64,000 nucleotides of DNA from an uncultured Bacilli bacterium. GTDB lineage: Bacteria; Bacillota_I; Bacilli_A; RF39; UBA660. Where the stretch lies: the NCBI GenBank assembly GCA_910580185.1, contig CAJTWC010000001.1, positions 1 to 64,000 on the forward strand, given 5' to 3'. Both the position numbers and the translations under genes were made by a program. Shown here piece after piece: positions 17,093 to 25,278 of the stretch (the first letter of the stretch is position 1; the number at the start of each line of letters is the position of its first letter). The notes below the pieces were generated by a model. The model did no database searches. It saw nothing but the letters and a program-made list of their open reading frames with translations, and was not told the origin of the DNA.

Positions 17093-18406
17093 ATGGCAGA
17101 AAAAAAGACAAATAGCAAAGATAAAACCGTTGCTAAAAAAGCGCCCGTTAAAAAAGTAGAAACAAAAAAAACTACTACTAAAAAAACTACGAATGCTAAT
17201 AAAAAGGCATCAGTTAAAAAAGTAGAAGCAAAAAAAGAGCTTAATAAGAAAACTACGGTTAAGTCTAGTTCAAAGGTAGCTTCTGTAAATAAAGCACCAG
17301 TAAAAAAAGAAGTAGAAAAAAAAGATAAAGTAGTTGATACTTATGAAGCTAAACTAAAAGAAAACAAAAAGAATTCAAAATTTCAAAGGTGGTTAAATAG
17401 CCTAACCCTTGAACAAATTATAATCTCTGGATTCATTGTTCTTGCAATATTACTAATAATACTAATTGGTGTTGCAACAAAGAATACTAAAACAACTAAA
17501 GGAAAAGATATCGTTGTAAGTGTTAACGGAAAAACAATTACCGCTGATGAATTATACAAAGAATTAAAAAGTCAAAATGGAGAGACCGTTGTAATTAATA
17601 TGATTGATGAATACATTCTAAACAAAGAATATAAAACAACTGACGAAATGAAACAAGCTGCAAAATCAACAATAGAAAGTTATAAAAACACATATGGTGA
17701 TAATTATAAATCTTTTTTGGAATATAATGGTATTAAAGATGATTCTGAATTAAAAGATTTATTAATAAAAAATAGTAAGTTAACATTAGTAACTGAAGAT
17801 TATATTAAAAATAACTTAACAGAAAAAGAAATGAAAAAATATTATGATGAAAAAATAGTTGGAGATATAGAAGCTAAGCATATTTTAATATCATATGAAA
17901 AAGATGAAAATTTAACTGATGAAGAAAATAATGCAAAAAAAGAAGAAGCTAAAAAGAAAGCTGAAGAGTTAATTGAAAGACTTAAAAAAGGTGAAGATTT
18001 TAGTACTTTAGCTAAAGAATACTCTGATGATAAAGCTTCAAAAGAAAATGGTGGTTCTCTTGGATACTTTAACACAGGAGATATGGTAGAAGCATTTGAA
18101 ACCGCAGCTTATAACCTTGATGTTAATGAATATACTACAAAGCCTGTTGAAACAGAGTATGGTTATCATATAATTATGAAAACAGCCCAAAAAGACAAAC
18201 CAAGCTATGATAAATCTAAAACTACTATTAAAGAAAAATTAATAGAAGAGAAAAAAGAACAAGATTCAGCAGTAAGCGCTAAAGCAATGGTAGCATTAAG
18301 AAAAAAATATAAGATTAATATAAAAGATAAAACAATCAAATCTGATTATAACGCTTATATTAAAGAAGCTACGACTACAACTACTACAACACAAGCTAGT
18401 GAATAA
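17093..18406 (+). CDS. prsA: PrsA-like membrane-anchored peptidyl-prolyl isomerase
   Basis: A 437-residue exported folding factor. Residues 1-100 are an extremely Lys/Thr-rich cytoplasmic tail, followed by a membrane helix near 110-130 instead of the lipoprotein signal of classical PrsA. A SurA_N-like chaperone region follows (about 140-250), then a complete parvulin domain near 255-355: AKHILISYEK, the long Lys/Glu insert, FSTLAKEYSDDKASKENGG, GSLGYFNTGDMVEAFE and TEYGYHIIM. It would assist folding of secreted proteins at the membrane surface. The C-terminus ends in a Thr-rich run. AGGAGG lies 11 bases upstream of the start. Confidence 0.88.
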   Translation: MAEKKTNSKDKTVAKKAPVKKVETKKTTTKKTTNANKKASVKKVEAKKELNKKTTVKSSSKVASVNKAPVKKEVEKKDKVVDTYEAKLKENKKNSKFQRWLNSLTLEQIIISGFIVLAILLIILIGVATKNTKTTKGKDIVVSVNGKTITADELYKELKSQNGETVVINMIDEYILNKEYKTTDEMKQAAKSTIESYKNTYGDNYKSFLEYNGIKDDSELKDLLIKNSKLTLVTEDYIKNNLTEKEMKKYYDEKIVGDIEAKHILISYEKDENLTDEENNAKKEEAKKKAEELIERLKKGEDFSTLAKEYSDDKASKENGGSLGYFNTGDMVEAFETAAYNLDVNEYTTKPVETEYGYHIIMKTAQKDKPSYDKSKTTIKEKLIEEKKEQDSAVSAKAMVALRKKYKINIKDKTIKSDYNAYIKEATTTTTTTQASE

Positions 18407-18407
18407 T

Positions 18408-18436
18408 AAAAAATAGTTCGAAATGAACTATTTTTT
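18408..18436. terminator. Bidirectional terminator between the foldase and Nudix genes
   Basis: A 12-bp stem AAAAAATAGTTC/GAACTATTTTTT with a 5-base loop lies between convergent genes and includes the Nudix stop codon. Confidence 0.9.
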
Positions 18437-19036
18437 ATTTGGATAAAACTCCATATTAATTAACCTATCTTCATCAAGCAATTTTTCTAATTCATTAAAA
18501 TATTTCTTATCCATCCTACAATTCTTATTTTGATAAGCTGTAACAGAAAATAATCTTCTATCTAAAAACATATTTTTTTTCATTATTATAAGAGCATTTC
18601 TAACGTGTACTTCCATACCAGGAATTGTAACGTTAGTTTCTTTATCAAAATTAGTTATGTCTTTATATTTAAACTCATAATCACATATATCACTTGGATT
18701 AATCCATCTATATTCTTCACAACTTGGATCTTTTTTTATTTTTCTATCCGTTGATCTTACCAAGAATACCAAACCTTCTGAAGATGAATTATCTTCTGCT
18801 CTTAAAAATTGATATGATGATAAAAATGCTATATCATTAGTAAATGAAAGGCCAGTTTCTTCTTCAAGCTCTCTATACAAAGCTCCAATAACATCTTCTT
18901 TCTTTTCACACTTTCCTCCTGGAAATACCCACTTTCCAGCCATGTTTTTAGAATTTTTAGATCTTTTTATAAAAAGAAACTTACCATCGTTTTCTATTAT
19001 CCCTGTAACAGGAATAGTATGTTTATAATTATTCAT
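18428..19036 (-). CDS. Nudix hydrolase (MutT-like)
   Basis: A 202-residue Nudix protein that would cleave a nucleoside diphosphate linked to another group. The Nudix box is present: GG-KCEKKEDVIGALYRELEEETGL at about residues 37-60, matching GX5EX7REUXEEXGU. The start at 19036 is preferred because an AAAGG site is 9 bases away, while an ATG two codons upstream is too close to it. It overlaps the end of recX by 8 bases. The longer-than-usual C-terminal part (after residue 140) is unmatched. Substrate unknown. Confidence 0.88.
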   Translation of the reverse strand: MNNYKHTIPVTGIIENDGKFLFIKRSKNSKNMAGKWVFPGGKCEKKEDVIGALYRELEEETGLSFTNDIAFLSSYQFLRAEDNSSSEGLVFLVRSTDRKIKKDPSCEEYRWINPSDICDYEFKYKDITNFDKETNVTIPGMEVHVRNALIIMKKNMFLDRRLFSVTAYQNKNCRMDKKYFNELEKLLDEDRLINMEFYPNKK

Positions 19037-19805
19037 AACCATTATCCTTTACCGCTTTTTTTATATCATCTTTAGTATAACCTTTAGAATATAATTTTTG
19101 TGATATAAAATATTCTAAATTACTTCCTTCATATTTACTTTTATACTTATTATATAATTTGTCATAATCCTTTTTCAATTTTACTGGATCTGATTTTAAT
19201 TTATACAAAGATAACTCATCTAATATCATTTGCTTATCATATCCTAAATTTGTAAAATAATTGACTAATTTTAGTTTAATGGAATTTGAACTTCCTTTTT
19301 TTATTTTTACTTGTTTTTCCATTAAGTTAGATAACTTTTCTTTTAATATATTATTATCTACATCATCTAATACTTCGTTTACTATTTCATTGCTAATGCC
19401 TAATTTTATGAGTTCATTTTTTATTTTTAATGGTCCTTTATTAGTTATTAATAATTGATCATTAACAAAGGCTTTCGCAAAATCAAAATCATTTAAATAA
19501 CCACTTTTAATAAGTTTATCTATTGTTTCATCTATTAATTTATCACTTACTTCTTTTCTTTTTAAATAATCTTTTATTTCTTTAATACTACGCATTCTAA
19601 TTGATATATAATTAAGCGCCATCCCGTACACATGTATGTCATTATTTTGTTTCATTAAAGAGTCTAATTCTTCCTCTTTTATTTCTTTCGTAAGTAGTAA
19701 ATTATTATCAATTATTACATCTTCATATAAAGTAATACTTTTATTATTATCTAACAATAATTTATATTTTCCCTTAGAACTTTTTCTAAATTTTAATATC
19801 TTCAT
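19029..19805 (-). CDS. recX: Regulatory protein RecX
   Basis: A 258-residue RecX, the modulator of RecA filaments. The start MKILKFRKSSKGKYKL is chosen because GGAGGTTTTG precedes it. Family features include the beta-rich N-terminal domain and the three-helix repeats with KRKEVSDKLIDETIDKLIKSGYLNDFDFAKAFV and LYSKGYTKDDIKKAVK. It is longer than E. coli RecX (166) but usual for Firmicutes. It lies between rpoZ and the Nudix gene on one strand. Confidence 0.88.
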   Translation of the reverse strand: MKILKFRKSSKGKYKLLLDNNKSITLYEDVIIDNNLLLTKEIKEEELDSLMKQNNDIHVYGMALNYISIRMRSIKEIKDYLKRKEVSDKLIDETIDKLIKSGYLNDFDFAKAFVNDQLLITNKGPLKIKNELIKLGISNEIVNEVLDDVDNNILKEKLSNLMEKQVKIKKGSSNSIKLKLVNYFTNLGYDKQMILDELSLYKLKSDPVKLKKDYDKLYNKYKSKYEGSNLEYFISQKLYSKGYTKDDIKKAVKDNGYE

Positions 19806-19837
19806 CAAAACCTCCATATAAGAAAAAAAACATAATA

Positions 19838-20032
19838 CTATTTTATTTGTATTAAGTCTTCCATAATTTCTTCCATCGCTCTTCCAATATTCTTTTTAGC
19901 CTTATATTTTTCTTCAGGCATTTGTAAATGTTTGGTTTCTGATATTTCGATAGCTCTTCTTGATGCAACATGAACTAACATATATTTTGAACCAACTTTT
20001 GTTAACATTTTATCTATTGATGGATAAATCAC
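19838..20032 (-). CDS. rpoZ: RNA polymerase omega subunit
   Basis: A small protein with the omega signature YPSIDKMLTKVGSKYMLVH followed by ASRRAIEI, placing it confidently as RpoZ, which helps assemble RNA polymerase. No ATG is available. I select the GTG at 20032 (VIYPSID) because AGGGAG is then 10 bases upstream. A GTG at 20041 would sit almost on top of that site. Product about 64 residues. The gmk and coaBC genes that often accompany rpoZ in Firmicutes are not adjacent. Confidence 0.9.
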   Translation of the reverse strand: MIYPSIDKMLTKVGSKYMLVHVASRRAIEISETKHLQMPEEKYKAKKNIGRAMEEIMEDLIQIK

Positions 20033-20095
20033 TAATATCACACTCCCTACTCTAAGTATATACCAAGTGTAATGTAAATATCAATAGTTTGTACA

Positions 20096-20653
20096 TTATT
20101 TTACATTATTTTTAGGAATAGCATTTCTATATTCATCCATTTTTATATCATAAAACTTTATGGAATTATCTAAACCTAAATTCATTTCTGGTTCATTTAA
20201 AATAGCACTATTAGGTGTAATTAATAGTTTTTTATATTCTTCTAAGGCTTTTTCAGCTTCTTCTTCAGTAATAATACCATCTAGCACTTTCGCCTTTAAA
20301 CTCTCAATAAAATATTCAATTAACGTTTGCTGCATTCTAGATAATCTATTATCAGGATTAAAATTTACATAAAATTTCTCAAAATCTTTTTTGAAATCAT
20401 TGAAAGAAGAATCAATAGGTAATATTTCATCAAATTCTTTTTCAATCCAATTCCACATATTCTTATTAATAGTATTTTCATCTATTTCATCGCTAGTATT
20501 GTTTAGAGCCGCTAAAAAGTATTCATCCAAAACATAAAGATCAATAATCATTGACATTTGATTCAATAATACTCTTTCTTCTAAATACTTTCCATCATCT
20601 CCATATAAAAGGACTGCCTTAAACTTTTCATACATAGCATTATATAAAACCAT
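20096..20653 (-). CDS. Hypothetical acidic protein, 185 residues
   Basis: An intact gene with a perfect GGAGG site. The product is acidic and helical, with no signal peptide or membrane segment. The N-terminal half is hydrophobic-rich (MIIDLYVLDEYFLAALNN) and the C-terminal part contains a Glu/Ala-rich helix around residues 125-145. I do not recognise the family. It lies upstream of rpoZ on the same strand, with 55 bases between, so it may be in the rpoZ-recX-nudix transcript. Confidence 0.6.
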   Translation of the reverse strand: MVLYNAMYEKFKAVLLYGDDGKYLEERVLLNQMSMIIDLYVLDEYFLAALNNTSDEIDENTINKNMWNWIEKEFDEILPIDSSFNDFKKDFEKFYVNFNPDNRLSRMQQTLIEYFIESLKAKVLDGIITEEEAEKALEEYKKLLITPNSAILNEPEMNLGLDNSIKFYDIKMDEYRNAIPKNNVK

Positions 20654-20694
20654 AATAACCTCCGTACATTACTTTATTAGTATATCACAAAAAG

Positions 20695-20722
20695 AAAAAA
20701 ATTCCTAATTAGGAATTTTTTT
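20695..20722 (-). terminator. Terminator of the CotD-like gene
   Basis: A 28-base perfect palindrome of A7-ATTCCT type with T-runs on both sides. It overlaps the stop codon of the coat gene. Confidence 0.75.
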
Positions 20723-21005
20723 AGAAGTTTTGTCCGCAGCAACCTGGATCAATGTTGGTAACTGTATTTTCTTCAGAACAACTATATTCTGGTCTATAAG
20801 TATGTTCTATAATGTGATTATTGATAACTCTAGTGTGTATAGGACATACGTGTTCAACTCTGTGACATATGTTTCTTTCTACACATCTTTCAATTGTTGG
20901 TTCAACTACTGGTCCGCAACCACATTGTCTATCCATTTCGCAACATGATTCTTCTTGTTGCCAATTATTATTTTGACAACAACAATTGTTATTATTAAAA
21001 AACAT
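20721..21005 (-). CDS. CotD-family spore coat protein
   Basis: A 94-residue protein rich in Cys, His, Asn and Gln. An N-terminal part with CCCQ and CCEMDRQCGCG is followed by the core VEHVCPIHTRVINNHIIEH and YRPEYSC. The pattern V-HxxPxHT-xVxNHxxxxHxYxP matches the CotD inner-coat family of Bacilli, proteins assembled around the forming spore. AGGGGGA precedes the start. Cysteine content (15 of 94) suggests disulfide cross-linking. Upstream, CATACTATA at 21028-21036 resembles a mother-cell sigma factor -10 element, with no convincing -35. The gene has its own terminator. Confidence 0.8.
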   Translation of the reverse strand: MFFNNNNCCCQNNNWQQEESCCEMDRQCGCGPVVEPTIERCVERNICHRVEHVCPIHTRVINNHIIEHTYRPEYSCSEENTVTNIDPGCCGQNF

Positions 21006-21054
21006 TTAAAATCCCCCTTACCTACTTTATAGTATGAAAGTTTTTAATCTATGA

Positions 21055-22056
21055 TTAGGTCTTTGCCAATTGTATTTTTTTATTTATAATATTATCTATG
21101 TAATTTAATTCATCTTTATGCAAAATACAATTATATTTTGCTCCAATTTGCCTATCAGTTCCATATATATCTAAGCTCTTTTCATTACCATAACCATATT
21201 TAATAACGCCATATGGAAAATCCTCCCAATTATAATTTTTGAACTCAGATATAATTTCAGAATAATATGAAGCTTCTATATCTGAAACCATTTTACCCCC
21301 ATCTAAATAATAAAAGGCATTTTTCTCTGACAATACAAAGGAATCAAGATAAAGCTTCAAATTATCAGGCGTCGCTTCAAAATAACCATATTCTAATAAT
21401 TTATTAAGTAAGTTTTGACCCTCTTTTGTTTGACTTAAAAAATAAGCTGGTTCTGCAGAAATGCATGAAAGAATCTTCATTGCATGAGGTGTCATATAAA
21501 ACAATTTAGTAAATTGTGAAAATGTACAATCTACTACATACGGTTTATCATCTATAAATACCAAATTAAAAGAATGACTTCTAGAGTTTTCACCTTCATC
21601 AAATAGCCCAAAACTTCTACTAGTATTTAAAATAAGACTCTTAATATTATTAAATTTTAATGCGTTAGTCTGAAACCTTGAAGAAGCAAAACCACATTGG
21701 AAATAAGTATAAAGTTTTGTTCCAAGTTTAGGATTAGGACTAGAAGTTAAAGATTTTCTTGTTTCAAAAACTAAAAAGTCTAATAAATCAAGGCCTGAGT
21801 TTTTTTTTGATAAATACTCATTATAAATACAAGTATAAGGAATCATATCTACATAACGTCTAATAGTATCATTATAACTCAAATTATTATGAAGGTAATA
21901 ATTTAAAATATATGATGCATAAGAATCATAAAAATCTTTTAAAATATTCTCAAAATATGAAATACAATGTAATATATTATTTTCACCATATATTATTGCG
22001 TAACTTTCGAATTCTTTCTCAATATCCCTTATTAATAGTTTTAGATTTTTTTCCAC
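21055..22056 (-). CDS. Transglutaminase-like cysteine-protease-fold protein (predicted)
   Basis: A soluble protein of about 333 residues. A GTG at 22056 is preferred because an AAGGGTGAT site overlaps the GTG at 22065. I do not know the family, but three elements resemble a transglutaminase-like Cys-His-Asp triad: a Cys in YFQCGFASSRF near residue 125, a His in SRSHSFNLVFIDD near 160, and an Asp in YVVDCTFSQF near 178. The spacing His-x-NLV ... VVDCTF is typical of that fold. Activity and substrate are unknown. The adjacent coat gene raises the possibility of protein cross-linking in the spore, which is speculation. Confidence 0.5.
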   Translation of the reverse strand: MEKNLKLLIRDIEKEFESYAIIYGENNILHCISYFENILKDFYDSYASYILNYYLHNNLSYNDTIRRYVDMIPYTCIYNEYLSKKNSGLDLLDFLVFETRKSLTSSPNPKLGTKLYTYFQCGFASSRFQTNALKFNNIKSLILNTSRSFGLFDEGENSRSHSFNLVFIDDKPYVVDCTFSQFTKLFYMTPHAMKILSCISAEPAYFLSQTKEGQNLLNKLLEYGYFEATPDNLKLYLDSFVLSEKNAFYYLDGGKMVSDIEASYYSEIISEFKNYNWEDFPYGVIKYGYGNEKSLDIYGTDRQIGAKYNCILHKDELNYIDNIINKKIQLAKT

Positions 22057-22086
22057 AATTATCACCCTTGTTTTGCAACTTATTAT

Positions 22087-22119
22087 AAAAAAAATATATA
22101 GAAAAGTCTATATTTTTTT
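22087..22119 (-). terminator. Terminator of ffh
   Basis: TATAGA (22097-22102) pairs with TCTATA (22107-22112), extended by A/T pairs and flanked by T-runs, about 70 bases past the ffh stop. Confidence 0.65.
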
Positions 22120-22187
22120 ATAATTTTTATCTTCTAGCCTTTAAGGTTGATTTCTATTAAAAAAATTAATTTTATAGCATTGGTTTA

Positions 22188-23495
22188 TTAAAATGGCATT
22201 TTAAAGTTACCATTTTTCATCATCTTCATCATTTTTTGCATTTGTTCAAACTGAGTTAATAACTTATTTACTTCTTGAACTGTTGTTCCACTACCAGTTG
22301 CTATTCTTTGTTTTCTTGATGCCTTTATTATTTCAGGGTGTTTTCTTTCCTTTATGGTCATAGAAGATATTATAGCTTCTAAGCTACTAAATTGTTTAGG
22401 ATCAATACTTATGTTATTAAGTCCCATTTTTCTAGCGCCAGGAAGTAATTTAAGCAAGTTTTCTAATGGTCCTAATTTCTTTATTTGTTTTAATTGTGAT
22501 AGAAAATCATCTAAATCCATTTTACCTGCTTGGATTTTTTTAACAGTTGACATAGCTTCTTTTTCATCTATAACAGACTCTGCTTTTTCTATTATAGACA
22601 TAATATCTCCGTTACCAAGAATTCTAGATACCATACGTTCTGGATCAAATTCTGTTAATCCATCAAGTTTTTCTGATGTACCTATATATTTTATTGGTAC
22701 ACCCGTTAAATGTTTAGCTGATAATGCTACACCACCTTTAGTATCCCCATCCATCTTTGTAAGAATAGTACCAGTAAGTGGCAAAGCATCATTAAAACCA
22801 TTTATAACGTTTATAGCATCTTGACCTATCATAGCATCTATTACTAATATTATTTCGTTTGGTTTTACTTCTTCATTAATGTTCTTAAGCTCATCCATTA
22901 ATTCTTCATCAACGTGAAGACGTCCAGCCGTATCTATTAATACTAAATCATAGCCATTTTCTTTAGCATGATTAATACCATTTTTAGCTATTTCAACGGG
23001 ATTACCTTTACCTTCATCATATACTTCTATGTTAAGTTCTTTACCTAACTGTTTTAATTGATCTATTGCAGCGGGTCTATATACGTCATCCGCAATAAAC
23101 ATTGGCTTTTTACTTTTTTTCTTTCTTAATATGTTACCTAATTTACCTATGGTAGTTGTTTTACCACTTCCTTGAAGTCCAACTAACATAATAACGCTAG
23201 GATTACCAGATAAATTAAAGAAAGGTTTTTCATCACCTAAAAGTTCTAATAGTTCATCTTTTAATATCTTTAAAAATACTTCACCTGGCTTTAAACTTTT
23301 TTTAACTTCTTCACCTAAAGCCTTTTCTTTAACTTTATTAGTAAATTCTTTTACTACTTTATAGTTAACGTCTGCTTCTAAAAGTGCAAGACGCACCTCA
23401 CGCATAGCATCACCAATATTATCTTCGGTTATCGTTCCATATCCTTTTATTTTACTTACTGCTTTTTCTAATTTTTCAGTTAAACTTTCAAACAT
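22188..23495 (-). CDS. ffh: Signal recognition particle GTPase Ffh
   Basis: A 435-residue SRP54 protein, which binds signal sequences on the ribosome and delivers them to FtsY at the membrane. The start MFESLTEKLEKAV is chosen for its AAAGGTGAT site and because the family begins here. Domains are the N bundle (1-85), the G domain with G1 GLQGSGKTTT, DTAGRLHVDEELM, TKMDGDTKGG and GTSEKLDGLTEFDPERM, and the M domain from about 300 (Met-rich, with RKQRIATGSGTTVQEVN for RNA binding). The stop codon is followed by a terminator. The gene is separated from ylxM and ftsY by the small membrane protein gene. Confidence 0.97.
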   Translation of the reverse strand: MFESLTEKLEKAVSKIKGYGTITEDNIGDAMREVRLALLEADVNYKVVKEFTNKVKEKALGEEVKKSLKPGEVFLKILKDELLELLGDEKPFFNLSGNPSVIMLVGLQGSGKTTTIGKLGNILRKKKSKKPMFIADDVYRPAAIDQLKQLGKELNIEVYDEGKGNPVEIAKNGINHAKENGYDLVLIDTAGRLHVDEELMDELKNINEEVKPNEIILVIDAMIGQDAINVINGFNDALPLTGTILTKMDGDTKGGVALSAKHLTGVPIKYIGTSEKLDGLTEFDPERMVSRILGNGDIMSIIEKAESVIDEKEAMSTVKKIQAGKMDLDDFLSQLKQIKKLGPLENLLKLLPGARKMGLNNISIDPKQFSSLEAIISSMTIKERKHPEIIKASRKQRIATGSGTTVQEVNKLLTQFEQMQKMMKMMKNGNFKMPF

Positions 23496-23522
23496 TTTTA
23501 TCACCTTTTTAATTATAACAAA

Positions 23523-23546
23523 AAAACTAGATTTAAGTCTAGTTTT
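23523..23546 (-). terminator. Terminator of the GRPR membrane peptide gene
   Basis: AAAACTAGA pairs with TCTAGTTTT around a 6-base loop, with T-rich sequence following on the minus strand, between this gene and ffh. Confidence 0.8.
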
Positions 23547-23554
23547 AGGTTTAC

Positions 23555-23749
23555 TTATAACATAATTAACAATGCGAGACACATAACAATAAGTATAATT
23601 GCCATTAATATTAAGGCATCAGCCCATTTATCAAAAACTATATTGTTATTATTTAATTTAAAGCTTTTTTTATTATCCATAAGTGTCTCAACACCATATT
23701 TTTTTCTTGGTCTTCCAACTGGATTAGAACCTTTTTTCTTTACTGCCAT
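23555..23749 (-). CDS. Small single-pass membrane protein with AT-hook-like GRPR tail
   Basis: A 64-residue protein starting MAVKKKGSNPVGRPRKKYG, chosen over an upstream GTG because GGAGT sits 7 bases before this ATG. Residues 1-40 are basic and cytoplasmic, with VGRPRKK matching the AT-hook core GRP flanked by basic residues. One hydrophobic helix follows (about 43-64, ALILMAIILIVMCLALLI). The same VGRPR motif with basic flanks is in the cytoplasmic tail of the LRR surface protein. The function is unknown. It could tether DNA to the membrane or be a targeting tag. It sits between ffh and ylxM. Confidence 0.65.
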   Translation of the reverse strand: MAVKKKGSNPVGRPRKKYGVETLMDNKKSFKLNNNNIVFDKWADALILMAIILIVMCLALLIML

Positions 23750-23792
23750 AATCACAACTCCTTTTTATATCAATTACTAATAAAGTATAACA

Positions 23793-24089
23793 TTAATTAA
23801 GTATTTTTTCTACTGCTTTTTTTAATCTTTCATCACTTATCTTAGAGACCTTTTCTCTTACATTTCTATCTTTTTCATATAGTTTTAATTTTTCTTCATA
23901 AAACATTAACTTTTCTTCGGTACTCTTAATATGTTTATGGACCGCATTACGACTAATATTATTATTTTCAGCTATTTCTGATAAAGATAAATTATCAAAG
24001 TAATAATCCTCGAAATACTTCTTGTTATCATTACTTAGTAATTCCCCATAATAATCATATAAAATAATAAGTAAATCTCTTTGTTCCAT
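23793..24089 (-). CDS. ylxM: YlxM-family HTH protein associated with SRP genes
   Basis: A 98-residue sigma-70-region-4-like helix-turn-helix protein of the YlxM/p13 family, which binds to components of the signal recognition particle pathway in Firmicutes. The signature LDYYGELLSNDNKKYFEDYYFDNLSLSEIAE is seen here as LYDYYGELLSNDNKKYFEDY, and the HTH is NNISRNAVHKHIK. It starts 1 base after the ftsY stop, so translation is coupled. This order (ftsY, ylxM, ffh) is conserved in many Firmicutes. Confidence 0.93.
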   Translation of the reverse strand: MEQRDLLIILYDYYGELLSNDNKKYFEDYYFDNLSLSEIAENNNISRNAVHKHIKSTEEKLMFYEEKLKLYEKDRNVREKVSKISDERLKKAVEKILN

Positions 24090-24090
24090 C

Positions 24091-25062
24091 TTACATCATA
24101 TCCTTAAATAAACCATATATATATTTTTCTATATCAAAGGTTTCTAAATCTTCTTCTTTTTCTCCTAAACCAATATATCTTACTGGCACTCCTACTTCAT
24201 CTTTTATGGCAAGCACTATACCACCTTTTGCAGTACCATCCAACTTGGTTAATACAATACCAGTTAAGTTAGTTATTTCTTTAAATGCTTTAGCTTGCGT
24301 TATACCATTTTGACCCGTTGTTGCATCAATAACAAGAAAAGTTTCATGTGGTGCTCCAGAAATAATTTTATCCCCTACGTTATTTATCTTTTCTAATTCT
24401 TTCATTAGATTAACTTTATTTTGTAATCTTCCTGCAGTATCAATTAGCACCATATCATATTTTTCTTTAACCGCTTTTTCTAATCCTTGGTATACAACGC
24501 TTGCTGGATCAGTAGTATTTTCATCTTTAACTACAGTGCAACCTGTTTTTTTTCCCCACGTTTCTAATTGTTCAACTGCGCCTGCTCTAAAGGTATCCGC
24601 TGCAACTAAAAGCACTTTTTTTCCTTCTTTTTTAAACTTAGAAGCAAGTTTTGCAATGGTAGTTGTTTTACCAACTCCATTTACCCCAACAAAAAGTATT
24701 ACGGTAGGTCCATCTTCATTATAATTAATTTTACTTGTTAAAACATCATCATTTACGTATATTATAAATAATTCATCAACTATTATTTCAGTTAGTTCAG
24801 ATGGATTAGTAATTTTTTCTTTACTAACTCTAGCTTGCAGTTTATCCATAAAATCCATTACCGTATTAACACCAATATCTGCGTTAATTAATAATTCTTC
24901 TAATTCTTCGAAATAATTTTCATTTATCTCATCATATTCTTTAGAAAGATTCGCTAACTTATTAACAAAACTTTTTCTAGTTTTAGAAAGACCTTTTTCA
25001 TAAGTATTAACACTTTTATCCTCTTTTTTAAAAACAGTTTTTAATTTATCAAATAATCCCAT
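24091..25062 (-). CDS. ftsY: Signal recognition particle receptor FtsY
   Basis: A 323-residue GTPase that docks ribosome-SRP complexes at the membrane. The start MGLFDKLKTVFKKED is supported by GGAGAAG. An A domain is almost missing, as in most Gram-positives. G-domain motifs are FVGVNGVGKTTTIAKLA, DTFRAGAVEQL, DTAGRLQNK, TKLDGTAKGG and GLGEKEEDLETFD. The gene leads the ftsY-ylxM pair and overlaps neither neighbour. Confidence 0.97.
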   Translation of the reverse strand: MGLFDKLKTVFKKEDKSVNTYEKGLSKTRKSFVNKLANLSKEYDEINENYFEELEELLINADIGVNTVMDFMDKLQARVSKEKITNPSELTEIIVDELFIIYVNDDVLTSKINYNEDGPTVILFVGVNGVGKTTTIAKLASKFKKEGKKVLLVAADTFRAGAVEQLETWGKKTGCTVVKDENTTDPASVVYQGLEKAVKEKYDMVLIDTAGRLQNKVNLMKELEKINNVGDKIISGAPHETFLVIDATTGQNGITQAKAFKEITNLTGIVLTKLDGTAKGGIVLAIKDEVGVPVRYIGLGEKEEDLETFDIEKYIYGLFKDMM

Positions 25063-25190
25063 AATCTTCTCCAATCAATAAATTACATTATACTACAACT
25101 ATAAAAGTCCATATTAGCTTATTCAATTAATATTTCATTTAAGTATACCATTAATTTTTTCAAAGCTAACATTCTCATTATAACAAACAA

Positions 25191-25219
25191 TAGACAAATA
25201 CGCAAAAAAATAGTATAAT
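25191..25219 (+). promoter_or_regulatory. SigA-type promoter of rnjA
   Basis: TAGACA (25191-25196) and TATAAT (25214-25219) are 17 bases apart, 59 bases before the start codon. Confidence 0.65.
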
Positions 25220-25278
25220 TAACTGCGTTGATTCTTTTTTAACTTTTAAATATATATGAAAGGAGATTAAAATTTAAA

